Position numbers and translations under genes: made by a program. Below the pieces are notes generated by a model that was not told the origin of the DNA, ran no database searches, and was given only the letters and a program-made list of their open reading frames with translations. Of a stretch of 64,000 bases of DNA, positions 1 to 11,619 are shown in pieces (the first letter of the stretch is position 1; the number at the start of each line of letters is the position of its first letter). Source of the stretch: Agrostemma githago (taxonomy: Eukaryota; Streptophyta; Magnoliopsida; Caryophyllales; Caryophyllaceae); the NCBI GenBank assembly GCA_958450325.1, contig OY288251.1:15256976-15320975 (forward strand). The letters are read 5' to 3'.

Positions 1-3000
1 TTAGTGAGAGTCACGGAGCGGTTAGTAATAATTCATATCGGAAGTTCGTGGAGGATGCATTACGTCCAACCGTTGATGATATAATGGAGGCAGAGCGTAA
101 CCTGGACGACATAAGCGATGAGGAAGTGCAACATGAACCCAACCCAGAAGTTCTATCCTTCTTCGAAATGATGAAAAATGCTGAGTTACCAGTTTACAAC
201 GGATGTGATATGAGTTTTTTGGAAGCCGCTTCAAGGATGTTGACCCTTAATTGTGAGAGTAACTTGTCTTTAAGATCTCTAGATGGTTGGATAGCTTTTA
301 TAGCTGACCTTCTCCCCAAAAAGGAGAATGTCATGTCCCAGAATTTTTACGAGCTCAAGAAAGTCTTAAAGGGTCTTCAACCCTCTCATAAGAAGATCAA
401 TTCATGCCCCAATGGGTGCATGTTGTTCTGGAAGGCAGATTCCAATCACGAGAAGTGTACAAAGTGTGGTATGGATAGATTTAAGAGTGAGACAAACAAT
501 ACGAGGGGAAATAGAGTAATGAGTAAGGTATTGACTTATTTCCCGCTAGGTCTTAGATTACAACGCCTGTACGCGACAAAGAACATAGCCGAGCAAATGC
601 GTTGGCATCACAAAAACACACAACTAAGGGTAAATGGTACCATGGTGCATCCTAGTGACGGTGAAGCTTGAAAAACGTTTGACCTTAAACACCCCGAGTT
701 TTCAAAAGAGCCGCGCAATGTTCGCTTAGGTTTATGCACTGATGGGTTTTTCCCTTACGGGAAATTCGGTAAATCTTACTCGTGCTGACCAGTTATGGTG
801 ACACCTTACAACCTCCCTCTGTGGTTGTGTTTGAAGAAACAATTTATGTTTTTGTCTCTCATCGTTTCTGGATCTAAGAACCCGAAGTCAAATATGGACG
901 TGTATCTCCAACCTTTAATTAATGATTTAAAATGTTCGTGGGAAACAGGGATTTACACGTATGACATGTCCACGAAGAAGGGCTTCAATCTGAGGGCAAC
1001 AGTAATGTGGACCATCAATGACTTCCCTGCTTACGGGATGCTTTCTGGTTGGAGTACAACGGGTTACCATGCTTGCCCGTATTGTCAAGGTAAGGATAGA
1101 AAATCCTTTTATTTGCCAGGAAGTTGTAAGGTGTGTTGGTTTGTCTCCTACAGACAATTTCTACCACCCGACCATCCATTTAGAAAGAACTGCAAAGGTT
1201 TTCTAAAGAAGATACTCAATGAAAGTTCAATCGCCTCTAACAGGTTGTCAGGCGATGAAATATGGGAGGAGGTAAAACATTATCCTACCATTGTTCATGC
1301 TTCTTTGGACGAGTTGAATAAGTTGAAAGATAAAAAAGAAGGGTGGTGGAAATAAAGTATAATCTGGGAACTTCCGTACTGGAAAACTCTGCTAATTAGG
1401 CACAACCTAGATGTCATGCACATTGAAAAAAAAATTGAGCAACTTATGAACACCATTATGGATCTAACTAATAAGACGTCATTCGGACCGAAAGGCAAAG
1501 CCGACTTTAAGGAACTGTGTTTCAGTTGACCTAATTAAATGTCATTCGTATTGGACAGAAGTGAGAAGAAGGTGTTATGTGATTGGGTATCTGGGTTGAA
1601 GTTCCCGGACAGTTACGCATTTGACTTGGCTAGGTGTGTAGACCATTCGAAAATGGTATTGTATGGCATGAAAAGTCGTGACTGCCATGTGTTCATGGAT
1701 AGGTTGTTGCCTGTAGCATTGAAGCAGTTAGTCCCTATAAACACATGGAACGCCATAACTGAGATTAGTCAATTTTTCCGCGATTTGTGTTCATATACTA
1801 TTTCCGTGGACTCCATTAAGCAGTTGGAGAAGAACATTGCCGAGATCATTTTTAAGTTGGAGAAAATATTTCCTCCGTCTTTCTTCAACTCGATGGAACA
1901 TTTACCAGTTCACCTTCCTTTTGAAGCAAAAGTTGGGGGTCCTGTTAAATATCGCTGGATGTATCCATTTGAAAGGCATAATTGCGTTAACAACTGTGCA
2001 CAACTTTGTAGCATCTAAAATGAAAGTAATTGTACTCTGTATTATTGTTATGCAGGTTCGTTAATCATCTAAAAAAAATTGGAAATAAAGCTCGGGTGGA
2101 AGGGTCAATATGTAACGCTTATCATTTGGAGGAGACGTCAAATTTCTGTTCATTTTACTTCCAAGAGCATATTGACATGAAAGTGAAGGATATTGATGTC
2201 GGTGTCAATGAAAATGACGAATTTGATGACACCGTAGAACCGTTTCGAAAGGATGTGGGCAGCTCTACTGGCAAATGTAAGGAAAGATTTCTCACTAAGG
2301 TTGAGTACAATCAAGCGCACACTTATGTCATAAGAAACTGTGGTGCAATCATAAGGTCGTACGAGGAGTAAGTGACAGATGTAGTGCAATAGCTCTTTAT
2401 TGTTTTGATAATATAAAACCCCGTAAAATAATCTTATTTTTTCATCTGACTCGAAACAAATTTAGGAAATTTGAGGTGTACATCATGACCAAACACGCAG
2501 AGGTTAGATCTTGTGACGCCGTTTGGAGCAAATATGAATCGTTGTTCTCCACTTGGCTACGGGATCAAGTATGTGAAAATGGTAATTGTAAATTTAAGTT
2601 AATAGAAACTGTTTTTTAAAATAATTTATTGACTAATTATATCTTCATGAAAGCCTGAAGTGTTGCTCGACCCCCTCATGAAAACCCTTGCGACTGACCC
2701 TTCTTCACGGGTGAAGACTTGGAAGTGTTATTCAGTAAATTGGTACAAGTTTCGTGCTTTCAAAGATGGTGTCGATGTCCCAAAATCTATAATTAGTAAC
2801 GACGTCTGTGTGAGCTCCATGGAAGGGTCAGAATATTATGGAATACTAGAAGAGGTGATTGAGCTCCACTATTTTGACAGTGACAGGACCTGTAAATCTG
2901 TCCTATTGAAATGTGGTTGGATTGATAACTCATCACAAGGAGTTAATGTTGATAAGTTATACAATCTTGTAGATGTGAATCGGTCAAGAAATCCGCGAGG

Positions 3001-3439
3001 GCACAATACTTTTGTGTTGGCATACCAAGTAGATCAAATTGGCTTTGCCCCTTATCCAAAGGGAAAAAAGGATACACAATGGTAGGTGGTGTTTAAGATC
3101 AAGGCAAGATCAGAATTTGACGACCCAATCATCGACGATAATGTATACCAAAAGGATGTCATTTCTGATGTACAACCACTTTCATCTATTGTAGTTTCAG
3201 ACACCGATGATGGGGAGGAACAAGTAGGGAACGTTGGTGAAGAGGAAGAGGGCGAGGAAGAGGAAGAAGAATTTCACGATTGGATCGTGCCCGAGGGTGA
3301 GGGTGAGGATGAGGAAGAAGTTATTGTTCAAGAAGAAGATGAGGAAGAGGTTGACAGTGAATGGGATGATGATGAGATCGAAGAAGACGGTTTCAATGAT
3401 GTGAACACGGATGACGAGAATGATAGTGACGATGAGTAG
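1..3439 (+). pseudogene. TNP2-like CACTA transposase (Transposase_21, DUF4218, DUF4216), broken
   Basis: The translation runs in one frame from the window start through 1999 with the family landmarks in order: CPNGCMLFW and the CTKCG zinc-binding-like pair (about 400-470), KVLTYFPLGLRLQRL and MRWH (about 525-605), the Transposase_21 core with VRLGLCTDGF, TPYNLPLWLC and MWTINDFPAYGMLSGWS (about 720-1050), then HNLDVMHIEK (about 1400-1425). DUF4218 follows (1539-1980, ending YRWMYPFER). Later exons lie at about 2055-2368 and 2466-2571, and a DUF4216 exon at about 2657-3085. The C-terminus (3118-3436) is an acidic Asp/Glu tail. Stops at 669, 786, 1353, 1527, 1536 and 3083 break it without shifting frame in the first 2 kb. 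The true start is upstream of the window. Confidence 0.92.
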
Positions 3440-3633
3440 TGTCAAATAGCAATTAATACTGTAACTTTGTTTTTATTGTAACAAAAAACATTTTAAGCAA
3501 ACAGTTGTACTTATTATAGATTGGTTTATGTATTATATTTTTAGTGCGTATGTTCTATCATTGCGGTTCTGCAAACATTTTAAGCAAACAATTTTTCACG
3601 TTTTGCAACTGTGGTTCTCGTAGCGAAAACAAA

Positions 3634-5040
3634 ATGGCAGGTGCTGGAAACAACGATGATATACCGGATGCTGATAAGAAGTACCTTTCGCGGAACCCTG
3701 ACGGCATTTGGTAAGAATTCATGTATTGTATTAATGTTTTCCTAACATATGATAATTATTTCACTTACGATGGAATACAACTCGTTAAATTGTCGTTGTA
3801 GGTGGGAAGATGATGACATTGTCAGATACCTATGCGAGTCCATCATCGGCACTTACATGAACACCCCTGGCGTTTATAGGAACTGGACTGAGGCGCCCCA
3901 ACAGGCGAGGGACGCAATGTACTCCCACTTCGCAGTGAGTGTTTTTTTTTTTAAAATTTTGGGCTAATACTTGAAATATTTAAGTAATTTGTTAATTTTC
4001 TAATAATTTGTTTGTCTTTTGCAACCAAAAATGAGTGAGGGTCAATCCGGGCTATGAGCTGAGAAATGCGTACGAGGTAAGGATCAAGAAGCGCCTCTCC
4101 GACATCTTCCAGAGAGCAATGAAGGCGCGGGATAGGCCTGCTTGGATCCCGGAGAACAAGTACCAGGAGCTGCAACGTAGGGCGACGGATCCTAATTTCC
4201 TGAAGAAATTAGAAGTGAACAAAGCAAGCCGTCGTGGCGGAAACAAAGACGGAGTCGCGAAAGGGACCAACTGCCTAGAGCGTAATAGCGCAACAAAAGC
4301 TTTCAATAGCATGGTATGTGTTTTGAAAATAAATGATTAGTTTTTAATGTTCAATATAACATGGTTTGTACTGTGTCCTGACATTTTATTTTGAAGGGAC
4401 CGGATGCGACCCCGATTCGGCTGCTTCACAAGATAAAGAAGAACTAGAAAGGTCTTTGGGTTGATCCCGTTGCATAGGAGGTGGACGTAAGTTCTCTGAC
4501 AATAGAATTCAAATCATATTAATATATCTCTACTTCATCATTTGGTGTTAAGCTACTTATAATTTAACACCTGAATGTCATTTCAGCAAAGATTTGTACG
4601 AGTGAGCGAGGGAAGAGGCGATGTCCCAAGGAGGGGAAGCGATAGGACGTGTCGACGGGTTTCGCTTATACCATGACGCCTCGGGGGGGTTCAACAAGAA
4701 GAAACGTGTGTTCGGGATTGGAAGCGCAGCTAAAGAACTATTCAAACCGTGCATAAACCATACGAGTACCGCGGTTGATGACTCGTACGTACTCACCGCC
4801 GCCACCCAGTAACGGACGGAGAACGTGAGAATGAAAGAGGACTTGAAGAGAAAGGAAGAACGTCAACTGCAATATGAACGCGAGATGCAGGAGGAGAGGA
4901 AGTCGATAGAGATGTTGAGGGAGAGGATGGGTATGTCTGGCGAAAGCTGCAGTTCCATGCCACAGGGTAAGAGGCGTGACGACAACGCTGACGATGGACA
5001 TGGATTTGGTAGTAACATGGAGGTAGACCCAGCCCATTAG
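3634..5040 (+). pseudogene. En/Spm-type second transposase (Transposase_24-like), multi-exon, broken
   Basis: A first exon starts at the ATG at 3634 and ends near a GT at 3713. The next begins near 3802 with WEDDDIVRYLCESIIGTYMN. A third (about 4035-4314) contains YEVRIKKRLSDIFQRAM, RPAWIPENKYQELQ and an NK-S-RGG stretch typical of the plant Ptta/En/Spm transposase family. Later pieces at 4396-4450, 4587-4812 and 4831-5037 include a Lys/Glu-rich probable coiled coil (KEERQLQYEREMQEE). Stops at about 4445 and frame changes after 4587 show decay. Its position just downstream of the TNP2-like gene is the usual CACTA arrangement. Exon borders are read by eye. Confidence 0.82.
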
Positions 5041-5451
5041 GTAGACTCGGTAATATGGATTTTCTAATTACTAGTCCTCGAACTTGTTAACTGAATATTT
5101 ATTAGTTTCTTTCGAATTAGGTAGACTTGTGAACTTGGGAATTAGGTAGACTTGTGAACTTGGGAACTTGTGAACTTATGATCTTGGGAACTTGTGAACT
5201 TGGGATTAGGTAGACTCGGTAATATATTAGTTTCATTTTGATCATTGAGCATGTTTTGCTTCTGCTTCTTCTGCGTGAAACATTCGATGGGGAATTTTCT
5301 CGGGAGGAGCACATTTGGTTGCACGTGATGTACTTTCATTTTTTCAGGTCGCTTTTCATTTTGGGGACATTGTATATTCGGTAGCTTTGACCCCATACAC
5401 AGAAGCTCGCATCGGAAATTCCCATGTAAAACTGGTCACACAGACCCATTT
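5041..5451. repeat. CACTA 3' non-coding region with short tandem repeats
   Basis: No gene is seen. Between about 5119 and 5225 a short unit built from GTAGACTTGTGAACTTGGGA and shortened forms is repeated head to tail, with an ATTAGGTAGACTCGGTAATAT variant on each side. The rest, to 5451, is unstructured and leads into the subterminal array. Confidence 0.7.
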
Positions 5452-5655
5452 TGCGTGGGAAACTGCCACGCAAAACTAGTCACACAGACCCATTCTGCGA
5501 GGGAAAATCCCACGCAAAATGGTCGCATATACCCATTTATGCGTGGCAAAATCCCACGCAAAACTGGTCGCACAGACCCACTCTACGAGAGAAAATCCGA
5601 CGCAAAATGGTCACACATACCCATTTCTGCGAGGGAAAATCCCACGCAAACCAAC
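5452..5655. repeat. CACTA subterminal array of about 44-bp palindromic units
   Basis: Five units start at about 5452, 5496, 5540, 5584 and 5628. Each opens with a hairpin-capable motif of the form TGCGTGGGAAAATCCCACGC, followed by a spacer of the form AAAATGGTCACACATACCC. In CACTA elements, subterminal repeats are binding sites for the element's own proteins; that role here is inferred from family knowledge. Confidence 0.85.
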
Positions 5656-5896
5656 CCATTTCCGACGTTTGAAGAGTTGACTACAAGTCCCCTTTGACTT
5701 GTCAAGCGTCGCCATTTCCGCCACAAGTCCGCCTCATAATATCTTGCGTCGGCCAATCCGACGCACATGCTCCCCTTTTCGAAAATTAATGGCGGTCGTT
5801 TGCGTCGCTTAATCCGCCGCAAACATGATTTTGCGGCGGATATTCTTGGTTTGTGGCGGATTTTTCCACCGCGACAGACCCTTCATTTTTGTAGTG
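5656..5896. repeat. CACTA right terminal region and inverted repeat
   Basis: The element ends with GTAGTG at 5891-5896, which reads CACTAC inward on the minus strand, followed by AAAAATGAAGGGTCTG. Inside it, GCGGCGGAT and its complement ATCCGCCGC recur at about 5805-5875, giving strong inverted-repeat potential. The three bases after the end (TAC, 5897-5899) are the candidate target duplication, but the left copy is not in the window. Confidence 0.85.
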
Positions 5897-6629
5897 TACT
5901 GTGTCTAGAGGTGGCTAGTCGAACACAGATGCCCCTTTTCGTTCAAATCGAGCCAAAGACTCGAGGAACTACGAGGAGTAGTGTTGATTTGCGTATCATG
6001 AACAAATAATTGAGTGGATCATATTTAGAGTCGGAGTGCGACCCTAAGTGTGGGAGAAGCTCTTAAAGAGAATGGGAGAGGAGTGAATTGTGAGAGATGT
6101 TCACGAATTCTGAATGTGTCGAAATGAGCGGAAAAGGGAGGGTATTTATAGTTTTTCTCGCAGTTCAAATCAACTACTCAGGCGCTTGGTGGCTTGCGCA
6201 CCAGAACTGGGTCGCCTGAGATACTGCGTAGGAGGGTTCAGTCGCCTGGAGTGGGGGCGATTTGATTTTCGAAAATCCGATTTCAAAACTTTCCAAAACA
6301 AAGAATATGCGTATCTTAGGCTTGCTTAGGGGTTAAGGATTCCTTATTTACCTAGCGCGTCAAGCGCCGGGTGGGCCTCAGGCGAGCGTCTCGAGGTTCG
6401 CTCGGCCTGACACGTTGATTCGGGTTTGAGTTTGCGTGTTTTGGGACCGATTCGGAGCCCTACTGTCGGAATTGACTCTAATTAGTGTTGATGCAACCTT
6501 AATGACACAATCTAAAACAACGTAAACTCGCGTCGCGTTGCAGTCCGATTGTCATCGGGTGTTTGTCGGGCTCTCTTGCACCCACCAAGTCAGAATCTGG
6601 GTGTCTGCAGAAGCCCCCACTTTGACTAA
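5897..6629 (-). repeat. Partial 3' LTR of F and adjacent polypurine tract
   Basis: Read on the minus strand, the LTR begins at 6616 with TGCAGACACCCAGA, immediately after the polypurine tract AAGTGGGGGCTTC (6617-6629). It matches C's 3' LTR start (41898) and its polypurine tract. A TATAAATACCC box reads on the minus strand at about 6146-6156. The LTR is cut at 5897 by the CACTA insertion about 720 bp in; C's LTR is about 2.18 kb, so most of F's LTR should lie left of the CACTA element. Confidence 0.85.
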
Positions 6630-6984
6630 GGCTTGGACAAGGCGAAAGTCAAAGTATAGCCGCCCAGGTCAATCGAGGATTATGACCTGGTGGCTGTTCG
6701 CTCGGGTCGTTTTAAGTCCGTTAGACTACGTACTCTGCCTCGTCAGCCAAGGCTTAGAAATCCTACCGGACCTCACTTGCGGTTGCTTGCTGGAGCTAAG
6801 GTCTGCGCCTCCTGGCTTGCTTATCTTGCTTCGGGTTTGTTGTCTTAGTAATTTCGGTCTTTGACATGGACCTTTTGCTTAAGTCTTTTTATTGGTGTCT
6901 TAGTGCTAATTTAATATCCTTGGCGGATGATTGTGCTGATTTTGGGTTTGCTTTTTTGCTTTAGGTACTCCTCTATGGATGCAA

Positions 6985-7720
6985 ATTTAGTGCTTGGGGA
7001 CACGCTAAGATAATGGATTTTGCTTTTGAGTTCTTAGAGACTAGCTATGATAGTGGGTTTATGTTCGGCTTTTTTGAGTGCTTTGGGACTAGTTAGGATA
7101 ACAGATTTATGTTTGCCTTTCGAGTGCTTTGGGACTCATTTAGAATAACAAATTGCTTTGAGGGCTTAGTGACCCGCAAGGATGATGAATTTATGTCTAC
7201 CTTTTGAGTGCTTTGGGACTCGTTCAGACTAACAGATTGCTTTGAGTGCTTTGGGACTTGTATAGATTAACAGATTGGTTTGAGTGCTTAGGGACTCGTT
7301 TAGATTAACAGATTGCTTTAAGTGCTTAGGGACTCGTTTAGATTAACAGATTTCTTTGAGTACTTTGGGACTCGTTCAGATTAACAGATTGCTTTGAGTG
7401 TTTAGGGACTCGTTTAGATTAAAAGATTGCTCTGAGTGCTTAGGGACTCGTTTAGATTAACAGATTGCTTTGAGTGCTTTGGGACTCGTTTAGATTAACA
7501 GATTGCTTTGAGTGTGTAAGGACTCGCTTAGATTAACAAATTGCTTTTAGTGCTTAGGGACTCGCTTCGATTGATGTAGTTAAGTTTGCCTTTTGAATGC
7601 TTTGGGACTCATTAGGCTCACAGATTTATATTTGCCTTTTAAATGCTTTAGGACTCGTTAGGCTCGAGTGCTTTGGGACTCGTTTAAAATTGAGTGCTTT
7701 GTGACTCGTTTTAAGATTGC
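6985..7720. repeat. 38-bp tandem repeat array in the 3' UTR of F
   Basis: Roughly ten regular copies of a unit of about 38 bp lie between 7195 and 7560. Typical segments are GAGTGCTTTGGGACTCG and TTTAGATTAACAGATTG. More diverged copies extend from about 6985 to 7720. The array lies between the polypurine tract and the promoter side of the antisense PMD gene. Regions 6630-6984 and 7721-8241 show no gene; the latter holds the PMD gene's probable promoter and 5' UTR. Confidence 0.88.
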
Positions 7721-8241
7721 AAGTTTGTTTGTTTAGATAGCATATCTAGACTGTCATGTGCTTTGGTATGAGTTGTCGTATTAGCTGGGGTTTCATGTTT
7801 TCTCTGTTGGGGATTGATTTTGATTAGAAAGAGGGTTTCAAGGTTTGCTCCATCTGCTGGGAAGAAGTAAATTGTCCCGTCCTTGCTTATTTTGTTTAGT
7901 ATAGGAAGGTGCATCTTGCAATTATTGGATATCGGGTCTAGGTTGTTTCTGTTCTCGCTTTAGGTTGTAAGATCAGGCGCAGGTCTTAAGGCGCCTTCAA
8001 ACTCAGTCGCCTAGCCCCCAGCGGTCCAAAACATAGTCCCCGGAGCCCCTGCGATTCGAAATTCGAGCGCCCGCCTTGAGGCGCTTTGATTTTTGGTTGT
8101 CGGGTTTGTTTAAAGTCAACGAACGAAGAGGGAGGGCGATTCATTCATTTCAAAAACAGAACGCGACCCTTCCATCGCCTCAACCTTGCTCTTTCGACTT
8201 TTCTCAACCAATTTCCGACTCGATTTTTGTTACTTTTGATC

Positions 8242-9681
8242 ATGTCGGTCTCGGGTAAGTGTTCCTCACTCACCTATTGTCGAATTGTGCTTAATTAGTG
8301 TGATTATGGGTCAATTTTGCTAAACCCTAGAAATTGATTTGGGCATTTTGGTTTTGCTATGTTTCAATTTTACTCTCTGTCCCCTTGTAGAATTAGGGTA
8401 GAATAGAGCTTGATAGTGTAGTTGTTTATTTGAGGTGCAAGCCACGAGGTGCTTTAATGGTTTCCTATGGGTAAAAACTGAAATGCTGGAGTCTAGGGTT
8501 CGATTTTCCATTCGTTCCCGTACTTGACTCTTGTAATCTTACTTGTTTATCGCTTGTGACGCTATGTGTGGCCCACATGTGGACTTTTGTGAGTCAGAAT
8601 GTACTTTAGGTCATTCCGTGAGAGTTTGTGTGGCTTACGACAAACCAAATGATACCGTAACGATGCCGGATTTTCTCGAAACCATTTTTATTGTGACCGG
8701 GGTCGAAAATTGGTGCTAGTTGTTCTTTTGGAATTTTAATATCACTATCCAAAATTTTGAGCTTATTTTGACCTGTTTGGGTTATTTTGACCTGACTCGA
8801 GGCGCGTCTTTTGTTTTGTTTTGCAGCTAGAGATGGCGCAAGACATTCGGGGGGATTCCCTACGACTGGTACTAGCAATGAGGCTACCGGGTCAGGCTCG
8901 CTGACTCCCTTGGTGGATCGCAAGAGACAACGTAACGCTCCTTCGCAGCGCCTTGAGCCAGAAGTCGTGGATGAGGCCGGTTTTGATCGAGTCGCAAGGC
9001 GTAGATTGCCTGTGATGGTTGTTAGGAGGACACGTGTCCCTAGACCTGCTGATAAGGGTGAGGAAGCCATCTTTGAGGATCCCGCTTGGGCTCGGGATTG
9101 GAATGGTCATCAATTGCTGTTACGCCCTAACTTGCATGTCTCCAGCCGTGTCATAAACGGCCAGGTGAGTGCCTTGAGTCATGTTTATTGGCTCGAGCTT
9201 TGACTTTATCCTACGCTAGCTTGTTTATTTATGCTTGTGTCGTCTCGGCTTGAAGCCCCCATGTCCGATGAGGACCTTCTCGGGCTTCACGACATGCCAG
9301 GAGATTTACTTCCAGAAGCTTAGCCCAGGGGCTAAGGAGATCATTACAGGAACGGCTTTGGGCCCCTCTTGGTCGGGCATTGGGTTCAGTTAGTAGGTTG
9401 CAAGACTAAGTGCAACCTTATAGTAATTAGATCGATGGTAGATCGCTTCCATGATACGACCTCGATATGTCGTTCGGAGAGGTCGCGATGACTTTAGAGG
9501 ACTACAGGGTAATTACAGGGCTACCTTGGGGTCCCGAGATGATTAAGTGGGCTCCGGAGGACCCTAGGTTGGGCAGCGATGAGGTTAAGCCTGGATTGAG
9601 GATTGTTTAGAGGCTTCGGCTTACAGTACGCCCCATGCTTTAGTGAGAGGGTGACGTTGTTAGAGGGTCGAGTGCCCAACA
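8242..9681 (+). pseudogene. Antisense plant mobile domain (PMD) gene of F, exons 1 to 3a
   Basis: Exon 1 (8242-8254) is a 13-bp coding exon encoding MSVS plus one base, followed by GTAAGT. Intron 1 (8255-8826) ends in TTTTGCAG. Exon 2 (8827-9164, 338 bp) encodes an Arg/Pro-rich segment containing EDPAWARDWNG and ends before GTGAGT. Exon 3 starts at 9256 and enters the PMD region (RTFSGFTTC, then LEDYRVITGLPWGPE on aligned frames) before E cuts it at 9681. The exon 3 acceptor reads GAAG where C's copy has GCAG, and frame breaks occur near 9365-9480 plus stops after 9607. The start was chosen because C's copy has the same ATG, 13-bp exon and donor. Function of PMD proteins in transposons is unproven. 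Confidence 0.82.
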
Positions 9682-10627
9682 TGATAAGGCTAAAGTCGTA
9701 TCACCTATATCAAAATAACCTAACAAACAACTAACAGGTATGTAGCGAGTAGTAAGTAAGAGTCGAATCTACAGAGAGACGGACGATTATCACTAATTAT
9801 CTATAAGTCGACTCTAAACTATTCTAATTCCGGTTTTATTTGTGTTTGTTTTTCTAAACTACTGCAGTAATGTAAAGTAAGACGTTCTAACAATATTAAA
9901 AGGATTTAGGCTCTTCCGGTTCACTATGTAATTAAATTGGGTCAACTTAATAAATCATTCAATCAATCAATCATAGTTATTCAGGGCAAAGACACGGCCT
10001 TTCGGATCTTACGTCAACCTTAGGATAAATTCTGACGGGATCTCATAACTTACCAGATTATTCTACCCACTTACTTGTAAGTCTACCCTTACAAGGCTTT
10101 CAATTCTAGGTTCGGGTTCCTAAACATTCAAATAGTTCAACGTCTCAAACTAATCAAACAATGATACAAAACAAGTAGTAAGACAATAACATATGAATGA
10201 TCAAGCAAACAATTAATTAAACCAACATCTCCAATTCAATTAACATAGATCCCCTTCAACCCTACATGAATTATTTAGCTACTCATATTAAAAGTTAAAG
10301 CACTAAAAGAATTAAACATAATAGAAATCAACATGAAAATAAGGGAAAAGGGAGAAATAGAAATTAAATAGAACTGAAAGATTGAATAACTAAAAGTATC
10401 GCTACAAGCTTGAGTAATTCGATGCTAATAATAAGAAGTCTAAACTAAAGTTCCGATGCTGAAAGTGTAAGTAAACCTAACCCAAAAGGGGTAATTATAC
10501 TTATTACAAGAGTTTAAGGAAATTACGCAAAGTCTAATAAAATAATCTCGTAGAGCATTAATTAAGGTAGAATACGGACTTTTTAGCAGTTTAGGAAAGT
10601 CCAACTGTCGTGCAGTGAACTGCTCGG
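9682..10627 (-). repeat. 3' LTR of E, lacking its outermost U3 portion
   Basis: This segment aligns with 52149 to about 53095 of the other LTR, including shared blocks such as CTAACAGGTA, GACTCTAAACTATTCTAATT and CTTGAGTAATTCGATGCTAA. Homology stops near 10627; the other LTR continues for about 270 bp more. The TATA-like site that is GGTATTTATAC in the 5' LTR reads GGTAATTATAC here. Confidence 0.88.
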
Positions 10628-11619
10628 TACACATGTGTCACAATCACAAATCAAATGCATACATGTATTAAGAGACGAATGTCATGCTTATGCAATTTGA
10701 TGTTACATGCCTCATAAGGAGTGTTATTCTCAACCTATATGAAACTGATCATGAATGTCATCAGTTTAAGAAGAATCTAAGTCCCACAATTTAACTAGCT
10801 TATTCGACAACAGGTCAATTGACTCATTTGTCATTCAAAACAACATCGGCGACAAGATTCAAGAAATACTAAACTCAAATAACAGAAATAAGTGTCATTC
10901 ACAAGAGAGTAAAGAACTAGGGAAAAGGATGCGACAAACGCAATGTCATCGTCGCCGACACAACTATATACTAAAATACTAAAACATACAACACACACAA
11001 ATATGGAAAAAATAAATAAAAACAATTTTTTTTACGTAATAAACACAAAACATCCCCCAAAACCAAATCACACAATGTCCTCATTGTGAAACGAGATATA
11101 AAAATTAGGACAAAAAGTATAACAGAGAATGGAGAAAAGACAAAAAGAATAAGAGAAGGTACCGATAATATATGTACTGCAGATAAGTCCCCCCAAACCA
11201 GTAACCAACCGGGACTAAGAATCACACTCATACCCATCAATGTCATAGTCAACATCAGCAGCCTCAAGTCTTGACACAAGGTCCACGAACTCACGACCAC
11301 CATGTCGGGTCTCATCAGCAAAACTAGTACCTCCATGTAAAGAAGCATCATGGCAGGCGTGAGTATCATCGTGTCCATAGTAGATGATACCGTGATCAAA
11401 GTCATACTGAAGTCCAAATTGGACTGACCAAGAGGAGATGGACCGATAGATCCTTGAAATGAACTGTCAGGACCGAACCAATAGGGTAAGTGATCAGTCA
11501 GCCGTAACTGGCCCTACTGCTGCAGCTACCGAAGGTGAGGATAATAGGCTCGTTGTTGGTCGATATACATCGACCGCATCAAATGGAGCATCTCCGTATA
11601 ACCCGGCTGAGGCTGATAG
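10628..11619 (-). other. 3' untranslated region of E
   Basis: No intact gene is seen. Read on the minus strand, a broken continuation of the env-like ORF reaches about 11225. After it come CTGGTTTGGGGGGACTT (about 11186-11202) and a hairpin CACAATGAGGACATTGTG (11071-11088) followed by GATTTGGTTTTGGGGGATGT (11049-11070), both polypurine-rich. The remainder down to 10628 is AT-rich with no recognisable feature. Confidence 0.6.

Larger units (their letters stand above)
1..5896 (+). mobile_element. CACTA (En/Spm) DNA transposon, 5' end outside the window
   Basis: The element carries the two-gene layout of plant CACTA transposons: a TNP2-type transposase gene followed by a second En/Spm-type transposase gene, both on the plus strand. 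It then has a subterminal array of short inverted motifs, and its right end reads CACTAC on the minus strand at 5891-5896. Beyond 5896 the sequence becomes the LTR of element F, so the CACTA inserted into that LTR. The left terminal repeat and the matching 3-bp target duplication lie outside the window. Both genes are broken by stops, so this copy is not autonomous. Sequence shows the ends and proteins directly; the insertion order is inferred. Confidence 0.93.
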
